Shown in pieces: positions 10,501 through 19,137 of a DNA stretch of 26,160 bases. Below the pieces are notes generated by a model. That model worked only from the letters and a program-made list of their open reading frames with translations. It searched no databases and was not told where the DNA came from. Source of the stretch: Irineochytrium annulatum (taxonomy: Eukaryota > Chytridiomycota > Chytridiomycetes > Chytridiales > Chytridiaceae). The translations under genes were made by a program, and so were the position numbers. Location of the stretch: positions 1-26,160 of the forward strand of contig JADGJL010000297.1 in the NCBI GenBank assembly GCA_027600665.1. Direction: 5' to 3'. Numbering within the stretch: position 1 is the first letter of the stretch; the number at the start of each line of letters is the position of its first letter.

Positions 10501-11256
10501 AATACATACTCACATTGTATAGCCATGCAGGAGAAGGCGAAGATCGTTTGTATTTTGACTGAGGTATCACCAACTTATATTGCTTCCTAGCTGTCGCCCG
10601 CAAACAAACGTACGGCAGCTCAGGCGAAGAATGCGCGCGCGAGGAAAGTCGAAGAGGTTCGCCCTTCCCTTGTGATATCCGCTAATTCCGGCAGGTAGAT
10701 GATATTGAGGATCAGTCCCCTCCGAAGAAGAAGTCGGCCAACGACAAGTCAGCGTCGCCAAAGCTCATAACAAGTTTCTTCAGCACCGTGCCTAAGGATG
10801 ATGCGAAGGTTTCTGATGATCCACCGAAGAAGAAAAGGTGATATATTTTTTTTGTTGTTCGCGCATCTCAGACAATGAAGGCTTTTGAGCAAAAAGCAAG
10901 CAGTCACTTCGACTGTGGCCCCGAAAGACGCGCCTACGTTGGCCGCCAAGCCGACGGCAGTCGCAGCCGCGTCAAAGATCTTTTCGCTTCTGTCGGATGA
11001 TGATGACGAAACTGGGTTGGCGAAGGAGAAGCCGGCACCGGCGAAGAAGAAGCCGGCGCCGGCTAAGAAACCGGTTGCCAAAAAGCGTGTGGCTTCATCG
11101 GACGATGAGGACGAGGACGAGGGTATAGCCGGGAAGGAGGCAGTGCCTAAGCCGGCAGAGGGTGGAAGGCGTCCAGCACGTGCGGCGGTCGCGAAGAAAC
11201 CGGCGTACAACTTTGGTTCGGATGACGAGTCCTTCCGAGGGGAGGGCTCGGATTAG
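4566..11256 (+). CDS. TOP2: DNA topoisomerase II (ATP-dependent, type IIA)
   Basis: This enzyme passes one DNA duplex through another, relaxing and decatenating chromosomes in the nucleus. Exons: 4566-4631, 4695-4883, 4935-5109, 5152-5453, 5536-6400, 6456-6667, 6710-6823, 6865-6984, 7025-7189, 7230-7415, 7459-7748, 7789-7872, 7914-8457, 8499-8825, 8873-9146, 9193-9291, then about 16 small C-terminal exons ending with one that starts near 10881 and closes at the TAG 11254-11256. The total is about 1,762 aa. Visible motifs: GHKL ATPase (NNGRGIPIE; GGRNGYGAK), QTK loop (SQTKENMTL), TOPRIM glutamate EGDSAK near residue 525, DQDHDGSH near 603, FINRELILFS, and catalytic Tyr in SARYIFTALNP (codon 7642-7644, about Tyr860). 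The tail is Lys/Asp/Glu-rich with KQTTLSFKP, also conserved in animal TOP2. Oddities: a GC-AG intron at 8458-8498, an internal duplication in the tail, IFSKNM where many homologues have a Trp, and an ambiguous intron around 9292-9336. Confidence 0.95.
8458..8498 (+). other. GC-AG intron in TOP2
   Basis: Between HKRK and EAMLNRLEFEW the only cut that restores the conserved alignment (yeast has RKDHMSERLQWE here) is AAG|GCATAT...GCATAG|GAA. This is a 41-nt intron with a GC donor. Using the only nearby GT (GTGACT at 8470) would add four extra residues and leave a 29-nt intron. Confidence 0.65.
9327..10479 (+). repeat. Tandemly duplicated exon-intron cassette inside the TOP2 C-terminal region
   Basis: Two consecutive sets of six exons encode matching peptides in the same order and phase. 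Set 1: 9327(or 9337)-9407, 9450-9478, 9523-9556, 9611-9669, 9713-9772, 9814-9865. Set 2: 9907-10029, 10071-10099, 10141-10165, 10219-10274, 10314-10376, 10422-10479. Matching pairs: KRAGRSAKYEEDE / KRTGRNARKAEDD; DFEISEPE / EFMDSESE; VEKKPTRVARTAKKR / VEMKPVAGRAPPKR; DEDDFEDILEKAQDGE / DDDDFENTVEKAQDDE; DDGAYSADGDWNAKAKK / DDDSYSFSDDSDRKVKARK. Offsets between partners are 601-621 bp. Both members of the GR-exon pair are 29 nt long, and intron phases agree throughout. Exon order and phase can only be shared this way by duplication of a genomic segment of about 600 bp. Confidence 0.8.
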
Positions 11257-12134
11257 GGATGTGTGAAGACAGCGTGCACTAATTTTTGTATTATATTCAT
11301 CGTACTTACAATAAAACTACATGAGTGATTTGTGGCCATCAACCGTTAGCTGGCTTTCAAATTCAGCCAGTGTTCACCATATCTTATTCGACGTCCAAGT
11401 AATAGCTGTGCGCTGAGGTGCCGTTTCCTAATCGCAATGGTTTTCAGTTTCTGCCATAAGTAAAAGGCTCCGTTCATTTAGGATTACAGGAAATGCACAG
11501 CGCTCATCTTATTCAAATTTTTCAACGTCACGTTCCACGAGTGTTGTTCCATCTCATTCGAAGGGAGAGGTAACACGTTAAGAAAGCAATCCCTGAGGTT
11601 AGACACTGAAGTTAACGCGGCAAATTTTACTTCCAACTTACGTGACATGTAAAACCTTCCACTCCTCAGTCACCTGAAATTAAGACAGCGGAATACGCTC
11701 GTGGTATAGCCGAGGAGCGACTCACGCGCTTGAGGGCCAAGCTCGAGAACTTGCGCTGGCAGCTGTTGGCGCTTGTCACCGACGCTGACAGATTGTAGTA
11801 TCTCAGGAGTTAAAAGCGAGAATGATCTGATGCAGTAGTTGAGTCGGCATAGGACCAGGTCCTGGCGGTGGAAAGGGCTCACGTTCTCCAAAAGAAAAAG
11901 GTAAAGATGTGCCTGCATGCCGAAGCACTTATAAAATGTGCTAGTTCGAAGCCAGCGGCGGAAAGCATCCGGTATTGTGGAGTGTGTCGCAACCCAACGT
12001 GTACTCTGCGAACAGAAAATGCAGCTATGCCAAATAAATTTTGCTGTCATGCCAAAAAAACTAAATGAAACATGTAACTTAGTACAAATCCTTCATGCAA
12101 CACACATTGATGAGGCCGGGTACAAGGAGGTAGC
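11257..12134. other. Unassigned stretch with a possible small spliced minus-strand gene
   Basis: Minus-strand splice signals are strong: GTGAGT near 11727 to TTTCAG near 11676, and GTAAGT near 11642 to CCTCAG near 11594. They join exons reading VTEEWKVLHVT and then DCFLNVLPLPSNEMEQ... to a TAA at 11486-11484. Upstream, a frame from an ATG at 11918 reads MQAHLYLFLLENVSPFHRQD... with a protein-like composition, but it does not meet the next exon in phase at the GTGAGT donor. Either another donor is used (for example GTTCTC, phase 0), an exon is missing, or the locus is decayed. I do not recognise the product. A competing plus-strand helical frame (AEERLTRLRAKLENLRWQ near 11707-11800) has no start. 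The remainder is probably the TOP2 3' UTR and intergenic DNA. Confidence 0.3.
11310..11315 (+). terminator. Polyadenylation signal of TOP2
   Basis: An AATAAA lies 54 bp after the TOP2 stop codon, preceded by a T-rich stretch. This is the expected position for a fungal 3' end signal. Confidence 0.55.
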
Positions 12135-13442
12135 TCAATCGACCCCCATAAAAAGCTCCTTCACGGCGGAAACACCCCAATCCTCCACCAAGCTCCTAAT
12201 GGCGTGAGTACCCTTTCTGCTGAAAGTGATAAATACGGTCGTGGTAGGTGCTCGATGGTTGTCGGAGAGGACGTAGAGGCTCGGGCAAATGGACTTGATG
12301 GACGCGAAGGGGTCACATAGCGAGAGAGTCTCGATCCGCGTGCAGATGACGACGTTGATCACGGACCTCCAGAGACGCCTCGCGCCTTGTGTGGAGGTCA
12401 TGAGGTATCTGGTAGGGTGTTTGTTGATTAGTATGGAGATGGATATGAGGAAGCGTGTCAACCTGCCGCGACCGAGCTCGAGCTTTCGCAGGCTCGCCGG
12501 CGCATGCACCGATAAGACCTCGAGCAGCCACTGTGTGCCTTCGCCGCCCGGCAGCGGTTCGACAGCGAGCACCTCGAGCCTGATCGAAAATGAAGCAGAA
12601 TAAGAAGAAGTTTAGGAGTCGACCTTTGTAGTCAACGGAAGTGAATCGTACCTGGGCGAGCCTCTGAGAAACCTCGCAAAACCGTCGAACTCGCTGACCT
12701 GAGGCTGGACGCCGCCGAGAGCCCGGCCGACCTCCATCGTGCGAGGGCCTTCGAACCCCAATGCAATATTGCGCGAGCCCCACATAAAAGGCGTGACAAT
12801 GCCAATGCGGAGCGTGTGGAGGACCGGCCAACGTCCCGCCATCTTCGTGAGGTGGCTGTCCGACACTAGTGCGGCGTTAGTTAGCTCCGCGCTCATCCGC
12901 TTTATCCGAAAACAACCACTCCCACCGGCAACACGCGTCCATTGCAAGCTCCTGATGCTCGGCCCGACTTTGAGGAGGTCTCGAAACGTGGCCCCCGTGA
13001 CGTCCGGCGGCCACCCGTCCATCCTCAGCGCCCGAACGCTAGGGCATGCAGCTACGATCCTGAGCGCGACCCTCGTGGCCGCAATCCACGCAGCAGGCGC
13101 GTCCGGGTCGACCTCGAGCGGCGGCCTGGCGAGTCTGCGGATGTCGAGCTCCTTCACGTAGGTGAAGTACGGGAACGAGAGGGCGCGGCCGGAGGTAGGG
13201 CCGTCGAATGCCCCCTGGTCGGCGTCATTGTTGGAGCCGGGAAGGAAGCGGGCGTTGAGGAGCTGGTCAAGAAGGTTCGCGTGCTGGAAGTGGAAGATGG
13301 GGCGACGCCATAGCACGCGGACGGCGACTGCGCTGATCCGACGAGAGAGGCCGACCAACTTTATGAGGTCATTCGTGGTGGACTCGAGGCTGGAGACGAT
13401 GAGCTCGACGACCTCCTCGGGGAGGCGGTCAAGCTGGCCCAT
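12135..13442 (-). CDS. F-box protein with leucine-rich segments
   Basis: Two exons, 13442-12652 and 12579-12135, join in phase across a 72-nt intron (GTACGA...GATCAG) to give 411 aa. The ATG at 13442 starts MGQLDRLPEEVVELIVSSLE. It continues to LSRRISAVAVRVLWRRP, a typical N-terminal F-box (residues about 4-48), the segment that docks on Skp1 in SCF ubiquitin ligases. The rest has spaced Leu-rich strands (VKELDIRRL, VRALRMDGWP, IRSLQWTRV, LHTLRIGIV, LRKLELGRG, IETLSLCDPF) resembling irregular leucine-rich repeats that would bind a substrate. No substrate can be named, and such F-box/LRR proteins are numerous and fast-evolving in fungi. The end near 12230-12135 stays open to TGA, but a tiny intron there cannot be excluded. 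Confidence 0.72.
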
Positions 13443-14199
13443 CGCCAAGGTCTCGCCGAGGCCAAGCCTCTCATCAACTTTTGGGCTCCGCTCTTTGCAA
13501 TAATGTCAACGTTATTCAAGCCACGCCCGACACAAGCCTTCTCCATTGCCGATTCTAACTGGATCTGCCCGATATTTGGACCATTGCTGGTTCAACAACC
13601 ACGGCAGCCTGCCTGAACGCGAAGCTTCTGATCTCACGAGTCGCTGTTCGGCGAGTGTCATGATGCGGCCGCCAACCGAGGCGGCCCGGCGGTCCGCGGG
13701 TGGTCGGACACGTACAGTGGGCGGCTGTCTACTCCGACGTAGTTCACGACATCCTGCGTGCAACTGTGGTTTCGAATCACGCCTAATGTACAACCTCCAC
13801 TGGACGACTGAGGGCCGACTCCTGCGGGGACCAAATTTCCCATTACAAACTTACTCCACTGTGCCCTGTGCCCCGCCCACCCCAGTCAAACGTCCTTTGT
13901 CTTGCCGGTGTGAACTAGGACCAGCTGGCCGCTGGCATGGGGAGACGGAATCGTCAACTCAGGCCAAGCCACTGGTAAGTCACGGTGCATCTCGCACTAC
14001 ATTCCAAGAATGAGAGTGTGGAAATCAACCCAATACTATGACTTCGTCGGTTAACACTTCACATTCTTTATCGGATAACGCGAAATTTAGTCGGAGTGAC
14101 AAGAGAGTGCACACCTTTTAATAGATTGTGAACTTGTACTCGATGCTGCCGTTATTGGGTTCGGACAAGAGGCTTGAGTTGTTGGCGTCTTTTTCGAAA
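13443..14199. other. Intergenic region between divergent F-box and PLK4 genes
   Basis: This 757-bp stretch separates two divergent start codons and presumably holds both promoters. An open plus-strand frame at 13546-14013 (155 codons, Cys/Arg/Pro-rich) and overlapping minus-strand frames are present, but their composition is unlike the neighbouring genes and I see no domain or splice pattern. A GGTTTCGAATC near 13769 resembles a tRNA T-loop/B-box with one extra T, but no cloverleaf can be folded around it. An inverted CCAAT (ATTGG) lies near 14155, about 45 bp before the PLK4 ATG. Confidence 0.45.
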
Positions 14200-16699
14200 A
14201 TGGATCACGTCACAATGCCTCAGCGGATCGAGGTGCGGAGTTTGCCGACGGCTGAATCCTCACCGTTGGCATTTAGGACTATGATCTGAGCGAAAAGTTG
14301 GGCCAAGGAGGCTTTGGGTTCGTCTACAAAGCGAGAATCAAGTTGACCGGCGTGGATGTGGCAATAAAGATGGTTTTTGTTTATTTTACCGAAGTAAGAA
14401 CTAACAGGACTTCAGATCGACAAAATGTTGATGAAGGCGTCTAAGATGAGCCGTCGGGTCGGCAACGAGATCGAGATTCACTGGCAGCTGCATCACCCTT
14501 CCATCCTGAAGTTGTTGACTTATTTCGAGGACGACGCATTCGTCTATCTGGTCATGGAGCTATGCCATAATGGGGAGCTGTATCGATACGTGCAGCAGCG
14601 GCCTCTGTCGGAGCCTGAGGCGAGGCGGATTTTGGAACAAGTGGTCAATGGATTAGTTTATCTGCACCGCAACGGCATCATCCATCGCGACCTGAAGCTG
14701 TCGAACATTTTGCTTACGAAGGATCACAATGCCGTGAGTTAATTGGCCTCTATCTGTTGAAGATTTCTTTAACGTTACTCAGAAAATTGCCGATTTCGGG
14801 TTGGCGGCGAAAATCTGCAACACCGAGAACGGGGAGCAAAAGACTATATGCGGTACTCCCAACTACATATCTCCGTAAGTTGTCTCCTTGTGCGGCGGGA
14901 ATCTGATTGGGTGATAGAGAAATCGTAGCGCGAGAACCTTACGGCCTATCTTCGGACCTCTGGTCGCTAGGCTGTATGATGTTTACGGTGCTGACAGGGA
15001 GGCCGCCTTTTGACGTAAGTTGCCAAAAGTTGTCCAGAGTACGTAGCCGAAGTTGTGAGAAGTAACTAAGTAATGGGACAGAGCGAAGCTGTTGAGAACA
15101 CTCTCGACAAGGTTGCTCGCGGCGATTACACGCTGCCGAATACGATAACGCCTGCGGCGAGGGATCTCATCAACCGCTTACTGCAAAGAGACCCCGCCAA
15201 TCGCTTGGAAATAGCGGAGGTGTTAAGTCACCGGTGGTTCTCTCGACCCGAGCCTCGGGATTGTCTACGGAGAGGTCGACCTGAGCCGCCCGGCCTCAGC
15301 AACGAAAGCGAGGTGCAGCTTTCTAAGTCTTCCCAGAAGCGTTCCTTCGCGGCAAGCCGGAGTCTTAGGCGCAGCGATACGGAGGACGGCTCCAACGGTA
15401 TTCTGAAAGGTATATCAACTCATTTGTTCACGAAGTCTCAGTTTTTATAGATCTTCCGTCGTTCACAACGGAGAACCTTCGCTCTCTTGACCAGAAAGTA
15501 CGTCGGGGAATGATATCCATCACTGAGTTCGGGGAGGTTCTTATTGACTTTCGCGACGAACACGTACTCGTTATCTCGTCAGACAGCTGCTCTGTAAGCA
15601 CTTCGATCCCATAAATAAGCGAGTGACTAGTTTTAGGTTAAGGTTTACTCAACCGCTGCCTATCGTGACGTTGGAAAGTCGGCTCCATACGAACAGTTTC
15701 GCCGAAAGGACGTACCCGAGAAGTATATTGGGCATTACAAGTATGCTGCGCGCTTTGTGGATCTGATTCGGTCAAAAACTCCTCGGGTTCGTCTTCGTTT
15801 CGTTTTGCATTCGACAATAACCATTGTGTCAGATAATTTTCTACTCGCCTCAAGCGAAATGCTCCTTGATGGAGAACGGGCCTAACGCCGACTTCGAGAT
15901 GTCCTACTACAACGGAGTCAAAGTGCACAACTCTCCGTCGAAGAACACGCTGGAAGTGAAAACGCCGACCGCGGAAGTCTCCTCGGGCGAGAAAGCGACA
16001 TATACGACGCATCGGTTTGATCTTTCTCAGATGGAGGGGATCAAGATCCCGTCCGCACTGGCGAGCGTGTTAAAACATGCGCAGGAGTGTCTGCGGCAAT
16101 GCCTCTCGATCGAAAAGTCGGCACGGAGGGATACGCAGTCGTCTTACCCCATCATTGTGAAATCATCTCACGCCAAAGGATCCTCGTTCGTCTCGAACCA
16201 CACCTCCACGGTCTCGCTGCCGATGTCTGCTGCAACTCAGAGCGTGGCGTCCTCCGCTCGGAATAACAAGGAGGATGTTACGGTCAGAAAAACCACGCCT
16301 ATGGATCCTACACTGCGTGCTTTGGACAGAGACAGAGGTCCGATACCGTCTTCGAACGAAACGGCCACTTTGTGCATATCCGAATCAAGAGCCGACTCCT
16401 CCGACTACGAAGCGACTCGGAGAACAGACTTTGCTCGCGACGGCGTCCGGGACGCGAAAGCGGGGCTCGGCGGTGCGATTGCGGATGGGGAAAGGAAGCC
16501 CAAATTCTTACCGAATATCGGGTGGTTGATGAGAGTCAACCATTGGCAGTACTTGCTTTTGTTTGTCGATGGGATCAGCATGGAGGTGAATGTGAAAGAA
16601 AAGGTGGTTTACCTATCGGACCGGACAAAAAACTCGACGGCACAGCAAAGGTTCGTGGATTTGGACGTTATTTTGTCGCTCACGCATAATCAGATATGA
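14200..16699 (+). CDS. PLK4: Polo-like kinase 4 (SAK), centriole duplication kinase
   Basis: Nine exons join in phase to 2,124 nt (707 aa): 14200-14232, 14277-14372, 14416-14733, 14783-14874, 14918-15014, 15082-15409, 15451-15593, 15637-15786, 15833-16699. Kinase domain, residues about 12-270: glycine loop GQGGFG (20-25), VAIK Lys42, HRDLKLSN (His133), DFG (153-155), activation loop TICGTPNYISPE. The segments LMELCHNGEL-like (VMELCHNGELYRYV), YFEDDAFVYLV and GTPNYISPE match PLK4 rather than PLK1. Residues about 322-527 form the cryptic polo box (PEKYIGHYKYAARFVDLIRS; AKCSLMENGPNADFEMSYY). The C-terminal 65 residues (FLPNIGWLMRVNHWQYLLLF) are polo box 3. The family phosphorylates STIL/Ana2-type partners to start procentriole assembly at centrosomes or basal bodies. 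The kinase-to-polo-box linker is only about 50 residues and lacks a DSGxxT/S degron. The start could also be the in-frame ATG at 14215. Confidence 0.93.
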
Positions 16700-16821
16700 A
16701 CTCGGTCGAGGTTTGCCAGCCAGTGTAGAAAGACGTCTATCTTATTTTAACTTATGTAGTACACAATCGTAGATGTTGTACGTAAGCGTTAGATTATGTG
16801 GCTGATAGACATCGAATAGAG

Positions 16822-16827
16822 AATAAA
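16822..16827 (+). terminator. Polyadenylation signal of PLK4
   Basis: An AATAAA lies about 120 bp after the PLK4 stop and about 105 bp before the ISA2 start codon, so it most likely ends the PLK4 transcript. Confidence 0.45.
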
Positions 16828-16931
16828 GCGGACGCAATGCCAATTAAGCTTACTAAGTATGCTTTTTACCAAACTTACGGATAGTCGCCATTCAGAATCT
16901 GAGTCTGAGATTGTCAAAATGTTGTGAGCAA

Positions 16932-17436
16932 ATGATGTTTCGCCAACGACTGCATACCATCCTCCTGCCTTCGCGGCGGTACACGACTGCATCGCCAGCA
17001 TCTCTCACCATAGCCGAGAGCGCAGCACGGGTATTGTCTTTCTTGTCGTATGTGCGTACCTCAGTACTAAGTCAAAATGCAGCAACTGAACCGCATCAAC
17101 AGCCAAACGAAGTCGAGTCAGGCGTTACGCGTGCTGATCGAGGCCGGCGGGTGCCACGGCTACCAATACGTCATGAGCCTGACGGACGCCGTCGCGGAGG
17201 ATGATGTGTATGTTGGATTTAATCACTCTGGGTGAGGCTAACGTAACGTTATGGCGCGCAGAACATTTGAGAAGGATGGCGCTAAGGTCGTGGTAGACGA
17301 GGTGTCCCTAAAGCTGGTTGAGGGGTCGACATTGGAGTACGTCAACGAGCTGATTGGGAGCTCGTTCCAACTGACTGGAAACCCGAAGGCAGAATCGTCT
17401 TGTGGCTGCAAGACTTCATTTAGCATCAATCAATAA
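16932..17436 (+). CDS. ISA2: Mitochondrial iron-sulfur cluster assembly protein Isa2 (A-type carrier)
   Basis: Three exons, 16932-17030, 17083-17207 and 17262-17436, join in phase to 132 aa. The start has two adjacent ATGs (16932, 16935). The first 30 residues (MFRQRLHTILLPSRRYTTA) are Arg/Ser-rich without acidic residues, as expected of a mitochondrial presequence. The HesB/IscA fold follows, with its three invariant cysteines: Cys57 in EAGGCHGYQY, and Cys122 and Cys124 in SSCGCKTSF near the C-terminus. The segment FEKDGAKVVVDEVSLKLVEGSTLEYV is typical of the family. With Isa1 and the folate-dependent Iba57, Isa2 makes [4Fe-4S] clusters for aconitase-class and radical-SAM enzymes in the mitochondrial matrix. 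Length and cysteine spacing are normal. It follows PLK4 in the same orientation by 232 bp and converges on bL17m, with 89 bp between the stops. Confidence 0.9.
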
Positions 17437-17525
17437 CAAGTAATTGCAGCATCTGAGTAAATGGCATTGTGAATAGCAATTCTACAATGACACCACTGGC
17501 TTATTTCATGCATTTCGCGTGTCAA

Positions 17526-19041
17526 TTATTTAAATTTTGGCCAAAATCCCATGGGGTTCATCCTTTGAAAGATCCCCTTTGGCTTCGGCTTCGCGACCGG
17601 CTCCGAATCCTCGCCTGCTTTGCCCACCTCCGCGCCTTCCGCGTCAACAACGATGCTGTCGCCCTCGATCCTGGCGCCCTTCTTCGGTTGCGAGCCCACA
17701 GTCGCTACCGTCGTCACCGGCACAACGCTCTTCCACATCAAAGTCTTTTTATCCGGCCCCAGCACAACAACCTTGACCTTCTTCGCTACAACAGCTGCCG
17801 CGTCCGTCAGCAGCGGATCATCTGACACAGGCTCCTCGCTCATCCGCTTAAAGAATGCCCGCCTTTCATCCCGTGACTCCAGCATATCATACTCCTCCTG
17901 CAGCCGCGCCAGTACCGCATTATCGTGCTGCCGCTTCCGACCCGCCATGACCTCCAGCCTCCGCGTCTCGGCCTCCCTCGCGGGCCCATGCATCTCGATG
18001 CTCCGATCAAACTTTTTCATGATCTTCTGCAGCCCATTCTCCCGATGCGCCAGCGCCTTGACCTTCTTATTCCTTACGTCCGCCCGCGGCGTCACCCGCT
18101 GATGCACTAAGCGCTCCCCCGTCTCCGGATGCTGCAGCTCGAGCCTCTCGATGTCGTACCGGAGGCTCTGGACCTGCGCGAGGTCGTGCGCAACCTTATC
18201 GCGCTTGAGCTCGGCTAGGACGCGGATGGTGTCGGCGGGGTTGTTGAGGTACTCAATAATGGCGACGCGGGCGCGGTCCGTTCCGGGGCGGTGGTAGCCG
18301 TTGCGGATGAGGCGGGTGAAGCCGCCGTGTCGGTTATGGAAGCGGGCCGAGAGGAGCTCCAGCTTAGAGAAGACGAGCTCGTGCATCTAATATCAAAACG
18401 ATTTGACAAATGCATTTAGGCGTCTTACGTGCAACAAAAAAAGCTTACAAATGTCGCCGCCTTAATCCTCTCGACCGCCATCTCCTTCAACCGCTCCTCC
18501 GACGGCGGTGTCAGAATCTCCCACCGACGAGGTTTAGCAACCGCTTGCTTCTCCCGTCCGGCCGCCGGAAAAGGGAAGATGTCATCCAATGGCGCGGCAG
18601 GTGGTGGCCGCTCGTATCCAATGGATGAAGGTAGCGCCAACGCGCCGGACGCATTTAGTAGTCCAGCTGCTGCCGCCTGCGTGGCCGCTGGCGAGTCCGC
18701 GAAGACGACCTTGGCCCATTCAATGATCTGCGCATTAAGCGTCAGCACACATAGAAATTCGGCACTGACACGCGATCTGGCAACGAATAGCGCACCTTGT
18801 CCGCCCGCCGCTGAAGGAACTTGGCCTTCGCGAACGTCGTCTTGATCCTCCCGTGGAGAATGAGCGACGAGGCCAGGTTCTTGAGCAAGTCGAGTCTGAT
18901 TCAGTTTTAAGATCAGAAACTCCCTCGACTGCATGACCAATTCCACCCGGCCAAATGAGAAGAATTATCGAATAAGAGAACTTACCGATGCTGCGGCGAG
19001 CTGCCGAGTTTCTTCATATACCCGGGCCGCCCGTGCTTCAT
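17526..19041 (-). CDS. Mitochondrial large-subunit ribosomal protein bL17m
   Basis: Four exons, 19041-18986, 18895-18796, 18727-18449 and 18386-17526, join in phase to 431 aa. The start MKHGRPGYMKKLGSSPQHR, then DLLKNLASSLILHGRIKTTFAKAKFLQRRADK, and later LLSARFHNRHGGFTRLIRNGYHRPGTDRARVAIIEYL are the two halves of the bacterial L17 core, which contacts 23S rRNA near the exit-tunnel side. Between them lies an insertion of about 75 residues rich in Pro and Ala. After the core, about 210 extra residues follow, mostly charged and helical (EYDMLESRDERRAFFKRM), ending FQRMNPMGFWPKF. Bacterial L17 has about 127 aa and yeast Mrpl8 about 238, so this version is unusually long. No separate presequence is evident; the basic N-terminus may serve for import. 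The yeast equivalent is MRPL8. The gene is divergent from GPI12. Confidence 0.88.
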
Positions 19042-19137
19042 CCTGGATCTCCTCGCGCTTTTTTCTCCGAGTTCTTCGCGAGCGGCTTGTCCACCGATCT
19101 CGAAATTCGAAACTCGTTTACTTGGACTCTCACAACG
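19042..19137. promoter_or_regulatory. Compact bidirectional promoter, bL17m / GPI12
   Basis: Only 96 bp separate the divergent ATGs at 19041 (minus) and 19138 (plus). The plus frame is open upstream to 18988, through the bL17m first exon. I chose 19138 because the membrane segment starts there and an upstream start would overlap the other gene. Confidence 0.5.

Noticed and set aside
13760..13790. tRNA-like B-box (GGTTTCGAATC)
   Set aside because: It has an extra T and its flanks do not pair as a T-stem. No A-box, anticodon arm or acceptor stem could be found nearby.
13546..14013. 155-codon plus-strand frame with several Cys
   Set aside because: No domain, no splice pattern, odd composition, and overlapping frames on the other strand. 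It is probably chance openness in GC-rich intergenic DNA.
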